Below are positions 1-5,163 of a stretch of DNA of 9,078 bases, one piece after another. Position numbers and translations under genes: made by a program. The notes beneath the pieces were generated by a model. The model worked only from the letters and a program-made list of their open reading frames with translations. It had not been told where the DNA came from and did not search any database. This DNA comes from Flavipsychrobacter stenotrophus (GTDB taxonomy: Bacteria; Bacteroidota; Bacteroidia; Chitinophagales; Chitinophagaceae): NCBI GenBank assembly GCA_947379685.1, contig CANCOG010000178.1:1-9078 (forward strand), read 5' to 3'. The first letter of the stretch is position 1; the number at the start of each line of letters is the position of its first letter.

Positions 1-96
1 GTAACCGAACCGCTTTCCGGAGCCATGAAACATTCCGAAATAAGGCCCGATGTGATGCATTCTGACCACTGCCCTGTGTATCTGGAAATTGCCTGA
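1..96 (+). CDS. xth: Exodeoxyribonuclease III, C-terminal end (partial at window edge)
   Basis: Reading from base 1 gives an open 31-codon tail ending in TGA at 94-96. The end of the protein reads HSDHCPVYLEIA. The SDHxPV block near the C-terminus is the signature of the exonuclease III/AP endonuclease family (endonuclease/exonuclease/phosphatase fold), where the Asp-His pair belongs to the active site. Family members cut DNA 5' to abasic sites and remove nucleotides 3' to 5' in base excision repair in the cytoplasm. Only the last 31 residues are visible, so the start, length and metal-binding residues cannot be judged. The next gene starts 17 nt downstream, so the two may share a transcript. 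The family call rests on one short motif at the right distance from the C-terminus. Confidence 0.8.
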   Translation, partial: VTEPLSGAMKHSEIRPDVMHSDHCPVYLEIA

Positions 97-113
97 TTTA
101 CTAAAATGCAAAT

Positions 114-800
114 ATGAAAGGGTTCCATAAATTCGGTGAGAATCAACAACCTGGTGGCTTATTGACCATTATATTTACATTGTTTTGGTCAAATCTTTGC
201 TATTGTCAGGACTCCAATAGGGTCGTAGGATGTATCAAAACAGTATTTATCGAGCCAATTTCCCTCGTTGACCTTGTCAACAGCCCATGTATAAAATTGG
301 GAATAGAATATGTATGGATAAAAAACATCTCGGTTATGACCGTCATCGGTTATTACCCGGCAAGTGGTTATTTTCTGAAAGGAGCCTTTAAAAAATATAA
401 AGTAGCAAAAAAGGACGCTGCACCGTTTCATGAATTTACATTCTTCTATAAAAACGAATCTTATCCCATCGCAGATAATATTCGTGTAATGGATACTATG
501 AAAGGCTATCCCGTAGAAGGAAAGTCATCCGACTACACCATCTTCAAAAGCGTTTGGGGGCTAAACGTTGAATGGGGTGAGTCGTATACCCGAAGGCATT
601 GGGTTTACGAATGGTTTGCGGGGCTTGGAGTCCGGCTGAAGTTCAGCAAGGCTTCAATAAGTCCTGATCAGCAAAAAAATCTATACCACTTCAGGGAATC
701 TACAATTGAGAATACTACTCAGCTACAATTAACCAATACATTCATGCCTTCTATTTCTGCAGGTGTCCGGTTAGGTTATTCAATAAAAACAAAAAAATGA
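114..800 (+). CDS. Putative secreted outer-membrane beta-barrel protein (DUF3575-like)
   Basis: This 228-residue protein has an N-terminal hydrophobic segment (about residues 15-29) after a polar start containing two Lys. A signal-peptidase-I cut before Gln32 is plausible, as many exported Bacteroidota proteins begin with Gln. Two Cys lie near the cut, but the residue before Cys31 is Tyr, which argues against a lipobox. The mature part alternates polar and aromatic residues, with segments resembling barrel strands (residues about 60-80, 148-178 and the C-terminal end). The end reads SAGVRLGYSI, like the last strand of small Bacteroidota barrels. The layout (an early 'lgiEY' strand, a central 'WGLNVEWG', then a 'GLGVRLKF' strand) recalls the DUF3575 family, whose function is unknown. 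The ATG at 114 lies 17 nt after the exonuclease stop; another ATG at 106 opens only a 3-codon frame. No terminator is obvious after the gene. The barrel topology is inferred. Confidence 0.6.
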   Translation: MKGFHKFGENQQPGGLLTIIFTLFWSNLCYCQDSNRVVGCIKTVFIEPISLVDLVNSPCIKLGIEYVWIKNISVMTVIGYYPASGYFLKGAFKKYKVAKKDAAPFHEFTFFYKNESYPIADNIRVMDTMKGYPVEGKSSDYTIFKSVWGLNVEWGESYTRRHWVYEWFAGLGVRLKFSKASISPDQQKNLYHFRESTIENTTQLQLTNTFMPSISAGVRLGYSIKTKK

Positions 801-845
801 CCGATTTTAATGCGGGTTCCTGTAATTAAAAAAGTCTCTCATTTT

Positions 846-868
846 TTTGCGCAAGCAAATGCTTGCAT
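846..868 (+). repeat. Operator-like repeat, copy 1 (dyad inside the promoter spacer)
   Basis: This is the first of two 23-bp units that match at 21 of 23 positions, spaced 28 bp start to start. It contains the perfect dyad GCAAGCA-AA-TGCTTGC (851-866, 7-bp arms, 2-bp centre) and, overlapping it, the 8-bp palindrome TTGCGCAA (847-854). It lies between the -33 and -7 elements. Symmetric sites of this size suit the dimeric winged-helix repressor encoded 40 bp downstream. Its role as operator is inferred. Confidence 0.65.
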
Positions 869-877
869 GTATATTTG
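846..877 (+). promoter_or_regulatory. Promoter of the arsR-AHSA1 operon (Bacteroidota -33/-7 type)
   Basis: TTTG at 846-849 and TATATTTG at 870-877 match the Bacteroidota primary-sigma consensus (TTTG or TTG, about 20 nt, TAnnTTTG); the spacer here is 20 nt. Transcription would start a few bases downstream, at about 882-884, giving a leader of about 25 nt before the ATG at 908. The spacer and start region are filled by the two operator-like repeats described separately, so a bound repressor should block polymerase directly. Confidence 0.75.
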
Positions 878-896
878 CGCAAGCAAGTACTTGCAT
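874..896 (+). repeat. Operator-like repeat, copy 2 (dyad over the transcription start)
   Basis: This second copy of the 23-bp unit differs from copy 1 at two bases. Its dyad GCAAGCA-AG-TACTTGC (879-894) has one mismatch in the 7-bp arms, but the same changes create a perfect 12-bp palindrome GCAAGTACTTGC (883-894). TTGCGCAA recurs at 875-882. The copy begins inside the -7 element and covers the predicted transcription start, ending 11 bp before the arsR ATG. It is probably the second operator for autorepression. Confidence 0.65.
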
Positions 897-907
897 AATT
901 GATAATC

Positions 908-1234
908 ATGGAAACAAGAAGGGATGTCTTTCAGGCGATCGCCGACCCTACCCGCAGGGACATTATTAATATGATCGCGCACAAATCATTGAATTTAAAT
1001 GCAATTGCTGACCAATTCGATGTAAGCAGACAGGCAATTTCATTACATATCAGAATACTTGTTGAGTGTGGCCTGATAGAAATAAAAAAGCAAGGCAGGG
1101 AACGAATTTGTGAGGCCAGACTTCAAAAACTGGCAGAAGTACAGCGATTCATCCAACAATACGAAGTCTTCTGGAATAACAAACTGGATGCGCTTGGCGA
1201 GTTCCTTGACCGAAAAAACACATCAATTTCCTAA
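908..1234 (+). CDS. ArsR-family winged-helix repressor, SdpR-like (AHSA1-linked)
   Basis: This is a 108-residue winged helix-turn-helix protein, a usual ArsR length. The N-terminal IADPTRRDII (residues 11-20) is the hallmark of the non-metal ArsR/SdpR branch paired with AHSA1 genes. The recognition helix is about 39-52 (VSRQAISLHIRILVE) and the wing about 57-70, followed by a dimerising C-terminal helix. The metal-sensing ELCVCDL motif is absent: the matching helix has no Cys, and the only two Cys (54 and 68) sit elsewhere, so metal sensing is unlikely. The start is set at ATG 908; a TTG at 899 would add three residues, but ATG fits homologues beginning close to 'RRDVFQAIADPTRR'. It is first in an operon with the AHSA1-like gene 18 nt downstream and lies just after two dyads, so autorepression is likely. 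The effector is unknown. Confidence 0.9.
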   Translation: METRRDVFQAIADPTRRDIINMIAHKSLNLNAIADQFDVSRQAISLHIRILVECGLIEIKKQGRERICEARLQKLAEVQRFIQQYEVFWNNKLDALGEFLDRKNTSIS

Positions 1235-1252
1235 CATAAAACATAAATTATT

Positions 1253-1684
1253 ATGGACACAACACCATTTGTAATCGAACGGTCCTACAATGCATCGGCA
1301 GCAAAGGTTTGGAATGCAATTACCAACAAAAATGAAATGAAGCAATGGTACTTTGACTTGCCTGAATTTAAGGCTGAAGTCGGCTGTACATTCAGTTTTT
1401 TGGGCGGCAAAGACCCTGAAAACCCTTATACACACTTGTGCGAGGTAACGGAAGTTATTGCTGGCAAGAAGATAACCTATAGCTGGCGCTACAAGGGATA
1501 TGAAGGTATTTCCTACGTCTCCTTTGAACTGTTTGAACTGGGCGACCAAACAAAACTGGTACTCACACACGCAGGACTCGAAACATTCCCAGCCAGCAAC
1601 CCAGATCTTGCCAGGCTTAATTTTGCAATGGGATGGACCAGCCTGATAGGAGATTCGCTTACTGGATACCTGGAAAAACAGTAA
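1253..1684 (+). CDS. AHSA1-like SRPBCC (START/Bet v 1 fold) protein
   Basis: This 143-residue protein has the single-domain SRPBCC pattern of the AHSA1 (activator of Hsp90 ATPase homologue 1-like) family. An N-terminal strand (FVIERSYNASAAKVWNAI, residues 6-23) leads into the helix 'KVWNAITNKNEMKQWY'. Central strands follow with 'GCTFSFLGG' and 'ITYSWRYKGYEG', then 'KLVLTHAGLETF', and a long C-terminal helix with 'GWTSLIGDSLTGYLE' (about residues 126-140). The fold makes a deep hydrophobic pocket that binds small lipophilic molecules in other members. In bacteria such genes commonly sit beside an ArsR-type repressor, as here, 18 nt after it. There is no signal peptide, so it acts in the cytoplasm. 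Its ligand is unknown, and Hsp90 activation should not be assumed from the family name. The ATG at 1253 is the first possible methionine and matches the family start. Confidence 0.88.
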   Translation: MDTTPFVIERSYNASAAKVWNAITNKNEMKQWYFDLPEFKAEVGCTFSFLGGKDPENPYTHLCEVTEVIAGKKITYSWRYKGYEGISYVSFELFELGDQTKLVLTHAGLETFPASNPDLARLNFAMGWTSLIGDSLTGYLEKQ

Positions 1685-1693
1685 TTTCATGCT

Positions 1694-2080
1694 ATGGAAA
1701 AACCTACAGATAAACAAATTACTGAAGGGGAAATAGCCTCATACTGGATGGATAACGGTATTTTAGTCTCGTTATCCAAGAACCCAAAGCGGACGGTAGA
1801 AAACATAAAAGGGAACATTGAACTGGTTAAAAAAATTACTGGTAACCAAGTCGTTCCATTGCTCATCTATTTATGCGACTCGCCAGTACCAGATAAAGCT
1901 ACCCGAAAGTATGTCGCAGAGGTCCTCCCTACGGTATACAAAGCTATGGCTATGGTTTCGAAACCCGGGCTTTCAACGTTTATTATGAATTTCCTTTTCC
2001 GTTTCAAACCTCCAGCTATTCCTATGAAATCATTTACCGATGACAGGCAAGCAAGAGATTGGCTGCAACAGTTTTTATAA
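1694..2080 (+). CDS. DUF7793 / STAS-SEC14-like cytoplasmic protein
   Basis: This 128-residue soluble protein starts 9 nt after the AHSA1-like gene, so it is almost certainly co-transcribed. It shows a layout I associate with Bacteroidota proteins annotated DUF7793 or STAS/SEC14-like: a strand pair 'ASYWMDNGILVSL' (about residues 15-27), a helix with 'TVENIKGNIELVKKI', a core strand 'VVPLLIYLCD' (about 53-62), a helix ending in 'KAMAMVSKP', and the C-terminal block FLFRFKPPAIPMKSFTDDRQARDWLQQF. That last block (phenylalanine/proline-rich, then 'SFTDxxxAxxWL') is the most recognisable part. No catalytic motif is visible, and the biochemical role is unknown; STAS-like folds often act as binding or switch domains. 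Following ArsR and AHSA1 genes is suggestive of one regulated unit but does not define its job. The family name is from memory of the pattern, not a search. Confidence 0.65.
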   Translation: MEKPTDKQITEGEIASYWMDNGILVSLSKNPKRTVENIKGNIELVKKITGNQVVPLLIYLCDSPVPDKATRKYVAEVLPTVYKAMAMVSKPGLSTFIMNFLFRFKPPAIPMKSFTDDRQARDWLQQFL

Positions 2081-2146
2081 CTAAACGACCTTTTCTTGCT
2101 TCAGGACAATCCATTTTGACACGGCATAGCATCAAATAAATTCCCG

Positions 2147-2178
2147 GCTCGTAAAATACCAATTGGTATTTTACGAGC
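2147..2178 (+). terminator. Perfect hairpin ending the arsR operon
   Basis: GCTCGTAAAATACC, loop AATT, then GGTATTTTACGAGC form a 14-bp perfect stem followed by TTTT (2179-2182). It lies 67 bp after the stop of the third operon gene. The T run follows on the plus strand, so it should terminate rightward transcription. The stem is AT-rich apart from its base, so it is weaker than a classical terminator. A protein-binding palindrome serving the next gene is the alternative. Confidence 0.65.
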
Positions 2179-2248
2179 TTTTCCCCTAAGAACACCTTAT
2201 GTTTACGAAATAGCATTTAAATTACGGGGTATTTACAACATTATCACC

Positions 2249-3370
2249 TTGAGCCAGTCCATTCACCTCATTTCATTTGACATACCCTACCCTGCAGACT
2301 ATGGCGGGGCAATCGACGTATATTATAAGGTGAGGGCACTCAAAAATGCAGGCTGCAAGGTCTACCTGCACTGCTATGCATATGGCAGGAAGGAAGCCCC
2401 TGAGTTGGAGCAATATTGTGAGCAGGTTTGGTATTATCCGCGAATAACCGGTGCAAAAGGTTTTTCGCTGTCCCTGCCGTACATTGTTTCATCCCGTAAG
2501 TCTGAATTATTATTGCAGCGCCTGAAAGAAACCGATGCACATATACTTATGGAAGGAATGCACACAAGTTATTTTCTCTCCCACGCGGCCCTTGCAGGCA
2601 GATTTAAGGCCCTACGTATACACAATATCGAGTATGATTATTACAAATTAATGAGCCACAAGGAACCATCGATTTTCAAAAAAACCTATTTTAAAACTGA
2701 GGCGCGGTTACTAAGGAAATACGAGCATAAACTAGAACCGGCTCAGGCGTTTTTTGCATTGTCTCAGGAAGACTATAACTATTTCAAAGTGCTATACCCC
2801 CACGCTACTCATGCCTTTATTCCTCCCTTTCACCAGTACGATTCAGTAAGTTCCCTCGAGGGTTCAGGTGATTACTGTCTGTATCACGGTAACTTGTCGC
2901 ACCCCGAAAACAGAGAAGCAGCATTGTTTCTACTAAAAAAGGTATTTCCATTTGTAAAGGCAAGACTCATTTTGGCTGGCAAAAATCCAACGAAAGATAT
3001 TGTTGCTGCTTGCAAGAAGCTGGATAATTGTGAACTGATAACTAATCCTGATAGCAGCAAAATGGATGATCTGGTAACGCATGCCCATATACACGTGCTG
3101 CCAACTTTCCAGCAAAGTGGAATGAAATTAAAATTACTTACTTCGTTATTCGGTGGCCGGCACGTTTTGGTCAACACACCAATGCTGCATGGCACTGGCC
3201 TCCATGCTGAGAATTGCAATATTGCAAATTCTGATGCGGATTTTATTAAAGCCATAAACGTTCTGATGGCCCAGCCATTTACAAGTGAGGCTATAGAACA
3301 ACGTAGAAATGCGCTGATGATCTATGACAATAATGTGAACGCCAGGAAGCTATTGGAATACTTCAAATAA
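2249..3370 (+). CDS. Glycosyltransferase, GT-B fold (GT1/GT4-like), TTG start
   Basis: This 373-residue protein has the two-lobe layout of GT-B enzymes, which move a sugar from a nucleotide-sugar donor to an acceptor. The N-lobe opens with HLISFDIPYPADYGGAID (residues 6-23), where the glycine pair after 'PYP' is the usual N-terminal loop, and continues with 'LKNAGCKVYLHCY'. The C-lobe begins near 'YCLYHGNLSHPEN' (about residues 211-223), continues with 'ARLILAGKNP' and 'HIHVLPTFQQSGMKLKLL', and ends with 'GGRHVLVNTPM'. These are the positions where donor-binding residues sit in the family, though the classical E-x7-E pair is replaced. No signal or membrane helix is seen, so it is cytosolic or peripheral. 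The frame has no ATG before 'SQSIHLISF'; TTG at 2249 is the best start, and conserved sequence begins only about five codons later. The acceptor is unknown. A weak -7-like TATGTTTA (2198-2205) lies upstream. Confidence 0.82.
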   Translation: MSQSIHLISFDIPYPADYGGAIDVYYKVRALKNAGCKVYLHCYAYGRKEAPELEQYCEQVWYYPRITGAKGFSLSLPYIVSSRKSELLLQRLKETDAHILMEGMHTSYFLSHAALAGRFKALRIHNIEYDYYKLMSHKEPSIFKKTYFKTEARLLRKYEHKLEPAQAFFALSQEDYNYFKVLYPHATHAFIPPFHQYDSVSSLEGSGDYCLYHGNLSHPENREAALFLLKKVFPFVKARLILAGKNPTKDIVAACKKLDNCELITNPDSSKMDDLVTHAHIHVLPTFQQSGMKLKLLTSLFGGRHVLVNTPMLHGTGLHAENCNIANSDADFIKAINVLMAQPFTSEAIEQRRNALMIYDNNVNARKLLEYFK

Positions 3371-3495
3371 TAAAAAATCGAAAGGCTCCAGGATCAATCG
3401 AGACCCAATTCGTAAGTACAGTAAACCTTTAATAGGCTGGATTATTTTAGGAAATTATGAGAAAAAACACACGCTGACGGTAATAATTAAAAATT

Positions 3496-3529
3496 TTTGA
3501 CGTTTTTTACTTTTGAATTTTTACTTTTG
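3496..3529 (+). promoter_or_regulatory. Promoter of the GT2 gene (two candidate -7 elements)
   Basis: TTTG at 3496-3499 and TACTTTTG at 3522-3529 fit the Bacteroidota promoter with a 22-nt spacer. A second TACTTTTG lies at 3508-3515, 14 bp upstream, but with no TTG at the right distance. From the downstream element, transcription would begin within about 6 nt of the ATG at 3540, leaving almost no leader. From the upstream element the leader would be about 20 nt. Confidence 0.55.
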
Positions 3530-3539
3530 GACCCACATT

Positions 3540-4289
3540 ATGCTCAACGGCAAAAAAATTGTAGTAGTACTTCCCGCATACAATGCGGCACTAACTCTTG
3601 AACGCACTTATAAAGAGATACCATTTGATATCGTAGATGATGTCGTACTTGTTGACGACAACAGCCGCGATGGCACTGTAGATGAAGGCAAGAAGCTTGG
3701 GATAAGACATATCATCATGCACGAGGTAAACAAAGGCTATGGCGGCAACCAAAAAAGTTGTTACCGAAAGGCTATGGAACTCGGTGCTGATATAGTGATC
3801 ATGCTACACCCCGATTACCAGTACACCCCGAAACTGATCATGGCCATGTCTTCTATCATCGCCAATGACCTCTATCCCGTTGTGTTGGCTTCCAGAATTT
3901 TAGGTATGGGAGCACTACGTGGTGGCATGCCCATGTATAAATATATTTTCAATCGGTTCCTTACCTTGTTTGAAAATATTATGATCGGCCAGAAATTGAG
4001 TGAATACCACACGGGGTACAGGGCATTTAGGTCTGATGTCATCAGTTCAATTGATTTCACTAATAACAGCGACGATTTCGTTTTTGATAATGAAATGATC
4101 TCTCAAATTTTTATGAACGGGTACGAGATTGCTGAAGTTACCTGCCCAACCAAGTACTTTGAAGAAGCATCAAGTATCAACTTCTCCCGCAGTATGAAAT
4201 ATGGCCGTGGCGTGTTACGCGTATCCATGGTGCACCGATTGCACAAGTGGGGACTTATCAAGGGCAATTTGTACGGAAAAGTAAAATAG
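3540..4289 (+). CDS. Family 2 glycosyltransferase (DPM1/DPG-synthase-like, GT-A fold)
   Basis: From ATG 3540 the protein has 249 residues. It has the GT-A pattern of family 2: VVVLPAYNAA (residues 8-17), the nucleotide-binding VDDNSRDGT (38-46), NKGYGGN (64-70), and the block MLHPDYQYTP (88-97), which stands where DxD-type GT2 enzymes coordinate the metal and donor sugar. In that block the first Asp is replaced by His-Pro, leaving Asp92; I believe this is normal for one bacterial subfamily. A 'YHTGYRAF' acceptor-side motif follows at about 157-164. There is no C-terminal membrane helix, unlike many DPM1-like polyprenyl-phosphate transferases, so it is likely cytosolic or loosely membrane-bound. 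A TTG at 3513 would add nine residues overlapping the promoter, and the conserved start favours ATG. It lies 169 bp after a GT-B glycosyltransferase, but has its own promoter. The sugar and acceptor are unknown. Confidence 0.87.
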   Translation: MLNGKKIVVVLPAYNAALTLERTYKEIPFDIVDDVVLVDDNSRDGTVDEGKKLGIRHIIMHEVNKGYGGNQKSCYRKAMELGADIVIMLHPDYQYTPKLIMAMSSIIANDLYPVVLASRILGMGALRGGMPMYKYIFNRFLTLFENIMIGQKLSEYHTGYRAFRSDVISSIDFTNNSDDFVFDNEMISQIFMNGYEIAEVTCPTKYFEEASSINFSRSMKYGRGVLRVSMVHRLHKWGLIKGNLYGKVK

Positions 4290-4310
4290 AATATTAAAAA
4301 TGCAAATAGC

Positions 4311-4354
4311 CGTTAAATTATAAAAGCCCCATGCGGGGCTTTTATAATTTAACG
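4311..4354. terminator. Two-way terminator between the GT2 gene and marR
   Basis: A perfect 20-bp stem (4311-4330 pairing with 4335-4354) closes on a 4-nt ATGC loop. The inner part is AAAAGCCCC-ATGC-GGGGCTTTT, so each strand has a GC-rich stem flanked by a T run. It lies 21 bp after the GT2 stop and 54 bp beyond the marR stop, between convergent genes, and should work in both directions. Confidence 0.9.
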
Positions 4355-4408
4355 AAATCATTCAAATCAATCAATTTGTCGCCATGACAATAGCAACCTA
4401 AAATCAGC

Positions 4409-4873
4409 CTAAAGATCAACCATTCTCAATTTTTCAAGTAACACATTTAACTGTTCGGCCTCTACTTCACTGAGCCCAAGAATTGAACTATTTACATTAT
4501 CGATAATTAAGCTAGCTTCCGCGAGTTGCTTAATTCCCTTGTCTGTAAGTGCAATAAGCGTTTCTCGCTTATCTTCCTTAGAGATACTACGCACTACTAA
4601 TTTTTTGGTGATCAACCTGTCTATAATTCGTGGCACATTGGAACTTTTCTCAATCATCCTGCCGCTTATGTCTTTTACACAAAGTTGTTCTGGGTGCTTC
4701 CCTTTCAGAATACGTAGAACATTAAATTGTTCTGCAGTCAAACCATGTTCCTTTATAGCCAGGCTAAAGTGGGTTTTCATCCAGTAAGCACTATACAAAA
4801 GATTAAGAGTAGCCTTGTGTTGCTCGTTTTTGAATTTCGTTGTTTGCAAAATATCCTGTATACTCTTACCCAT
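4409..4873 (-). CDS. MarR-family transcriptional regulator
   Basis: This 154-residue protein has the usual MarR length and layout: N-terminal dimerisation helices (about residues 14-42), 'LTAEQFNVLRILKG' (45-58) leading into the winged helix, the recognition helix around SSNVPRIIDRLITKKLV (77-93), and the wing RSISKEDKRETLIALTDKG (95-113) with the conserved Asp101 and Arg103. C-terminal helices complete the dimer interface. Members are cytoplasmic dimers that usually repress nearby genes and release DNA on binding small phenolic or lipophilic ligands or on oxidation. Only one Cys (65) is present, in the turn before the DNA-binding helices, so cysteine-based sensing is possible but not indicated. 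No co-oriented partner gene adjoins it, so it may act on its own promoter or on distant targets. The ATG at 4873 lies only 4 nt after a good -7 element; the next Met (residue 32) would delete most of the first dimerisation helix. Confidence 0.9.
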   Translation of the reverse strand: MGKSIQDILQTTKFKNEQHKATLNLLYSAYWMKTHFSLAIKEHGLTAEQFNVLRILKGKHPEQLCVKDISGRMIEKSSNVPRIIDRLITKKLVVRSISKEDKRETLIALTDKGIKQLAEASLIIDNVNSSILGLSEVEAEQLNVLLEKLRMVDL

Positions 4874-4877
4874 TCTG

Positions 4878-4908
4878 CAAAAGTAGGTATAGCCAATTAA
4901 TCAGGCAA
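4878..4908 (-). promoter_or_regulatory. marR promoter abutting the start codon
   Basis: On the minus strand, TTG (4906-4908), a 20-nt spacer and TACTTTTG (4878-4885) match the Bacteroidota promoter. The -7 element is followed by CAGA and then the ATG. A start 4-7 nt after the element would fall on or just before the first codon, so the message may be leaderless. Confidence 0.65.
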
Positions 4909-4929
4909 TAAGATTTAGTTATAAAATTC

Positions 4930-5067
4930 TCAATAATTGTGCCATTGAATAAGTTCCTTTACTTCAATCTTGCTGTTTTTAAGGATCATATTATCTAATT
5001 CTACGTAAAACGGCCAATCAAAATAAAGAAATGCCTGAGGATTGATAGGTAGAATCGAAAGAAAAAC
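4930..5067 (-). pseudogene. Possible remnant of a gene 3' end upstream of marR
   Basis: On the minus strand, 45 codons stay open between a TAG (5068-5070) and the TGA at 4930-4932. The translation contains segments such as ILPINPQAFLYFDWPFYVEL and ends KELIQWHNY. It looks protein-like, with Trp and aromatic residues and few rare patterns, but has only an internal ATG that would give 19 residues. I do not recognise the family. An open run this long in AT-rich DNA is not rare by chance, so this is only a candidate. Confidence 0.25.
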
Positions 5068-5139
5068 CTAAACTTCCTACATTATCTCAATTCTTTAAAG
5101 ACATTGTACCGCTTGCAACAATTGAGCCATTAAAAATGT

Positions 5140-5147
5140 TATCTTTG
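5140..5147 (+). promoter_or_regulatory. lepA promoter -7 element
   Basis: TATCTTTG followed by CG fits the Bacteroidota -7 consensus TAnnTTTG. It ends 16 nt before the lepA ATG, implying a leader of about 10 nt. The -33 partner is less certain: TTG at 5113-5115 gives a 24-nt spacer and TTG at 5122-5124 gives 15 nt, both off the usual 19-21. Confidence 0.55.
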
Positions 5148-5163
5148 CGCCCTCGAAACATAT

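Larger units (their letters stand above)
4874..5163. other. Intergenic region between divergent marR and lepA
   Basis: This 290-bp AT-rich gap separates divergent genes. It holds the marR promoter at its left end, the lepA promoter at its right end, and the possible coding remnant between. I see no hairpin terminator, tRNA or conserved RNA structure, and no strong inverted repeat that would serve as a MarR operator; the ATTAAT at about 4894-4899 is only a 6-bp palindrome. Confidence 0.6.

Noticed and set aside
846..896. CRISPR-like reading of the two 23-bp repeats
   Set aside because: There are only two copies, separated by 5 bp, within a promoter and next to a repressor gene. They are operator-like, not spacer-separated CRISPR repeats.
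899..907. TTG at 899 as the arsR start
   Set aside because: It adds only three residues, sits 3 bp after the second operator repeat, and the ATG at 908 fits the family N-terminus better.
1223..1717. 164-codon minus-strand open frame opposite the AHSA1-like gene
   Set aside because: The plus-strand frame has clear SRPBCC features and operon spacing. The reverse frame is Cys/Phe-rich, spans parts of both neighbours and has no recognisable domain.
5078..5161. Short minus-strand frame starting opposite the lepA promoter (24 codons)
   Set aside because: It is the reverse complement of the lepA leader and promoter, is very short, and has no conserved motif.
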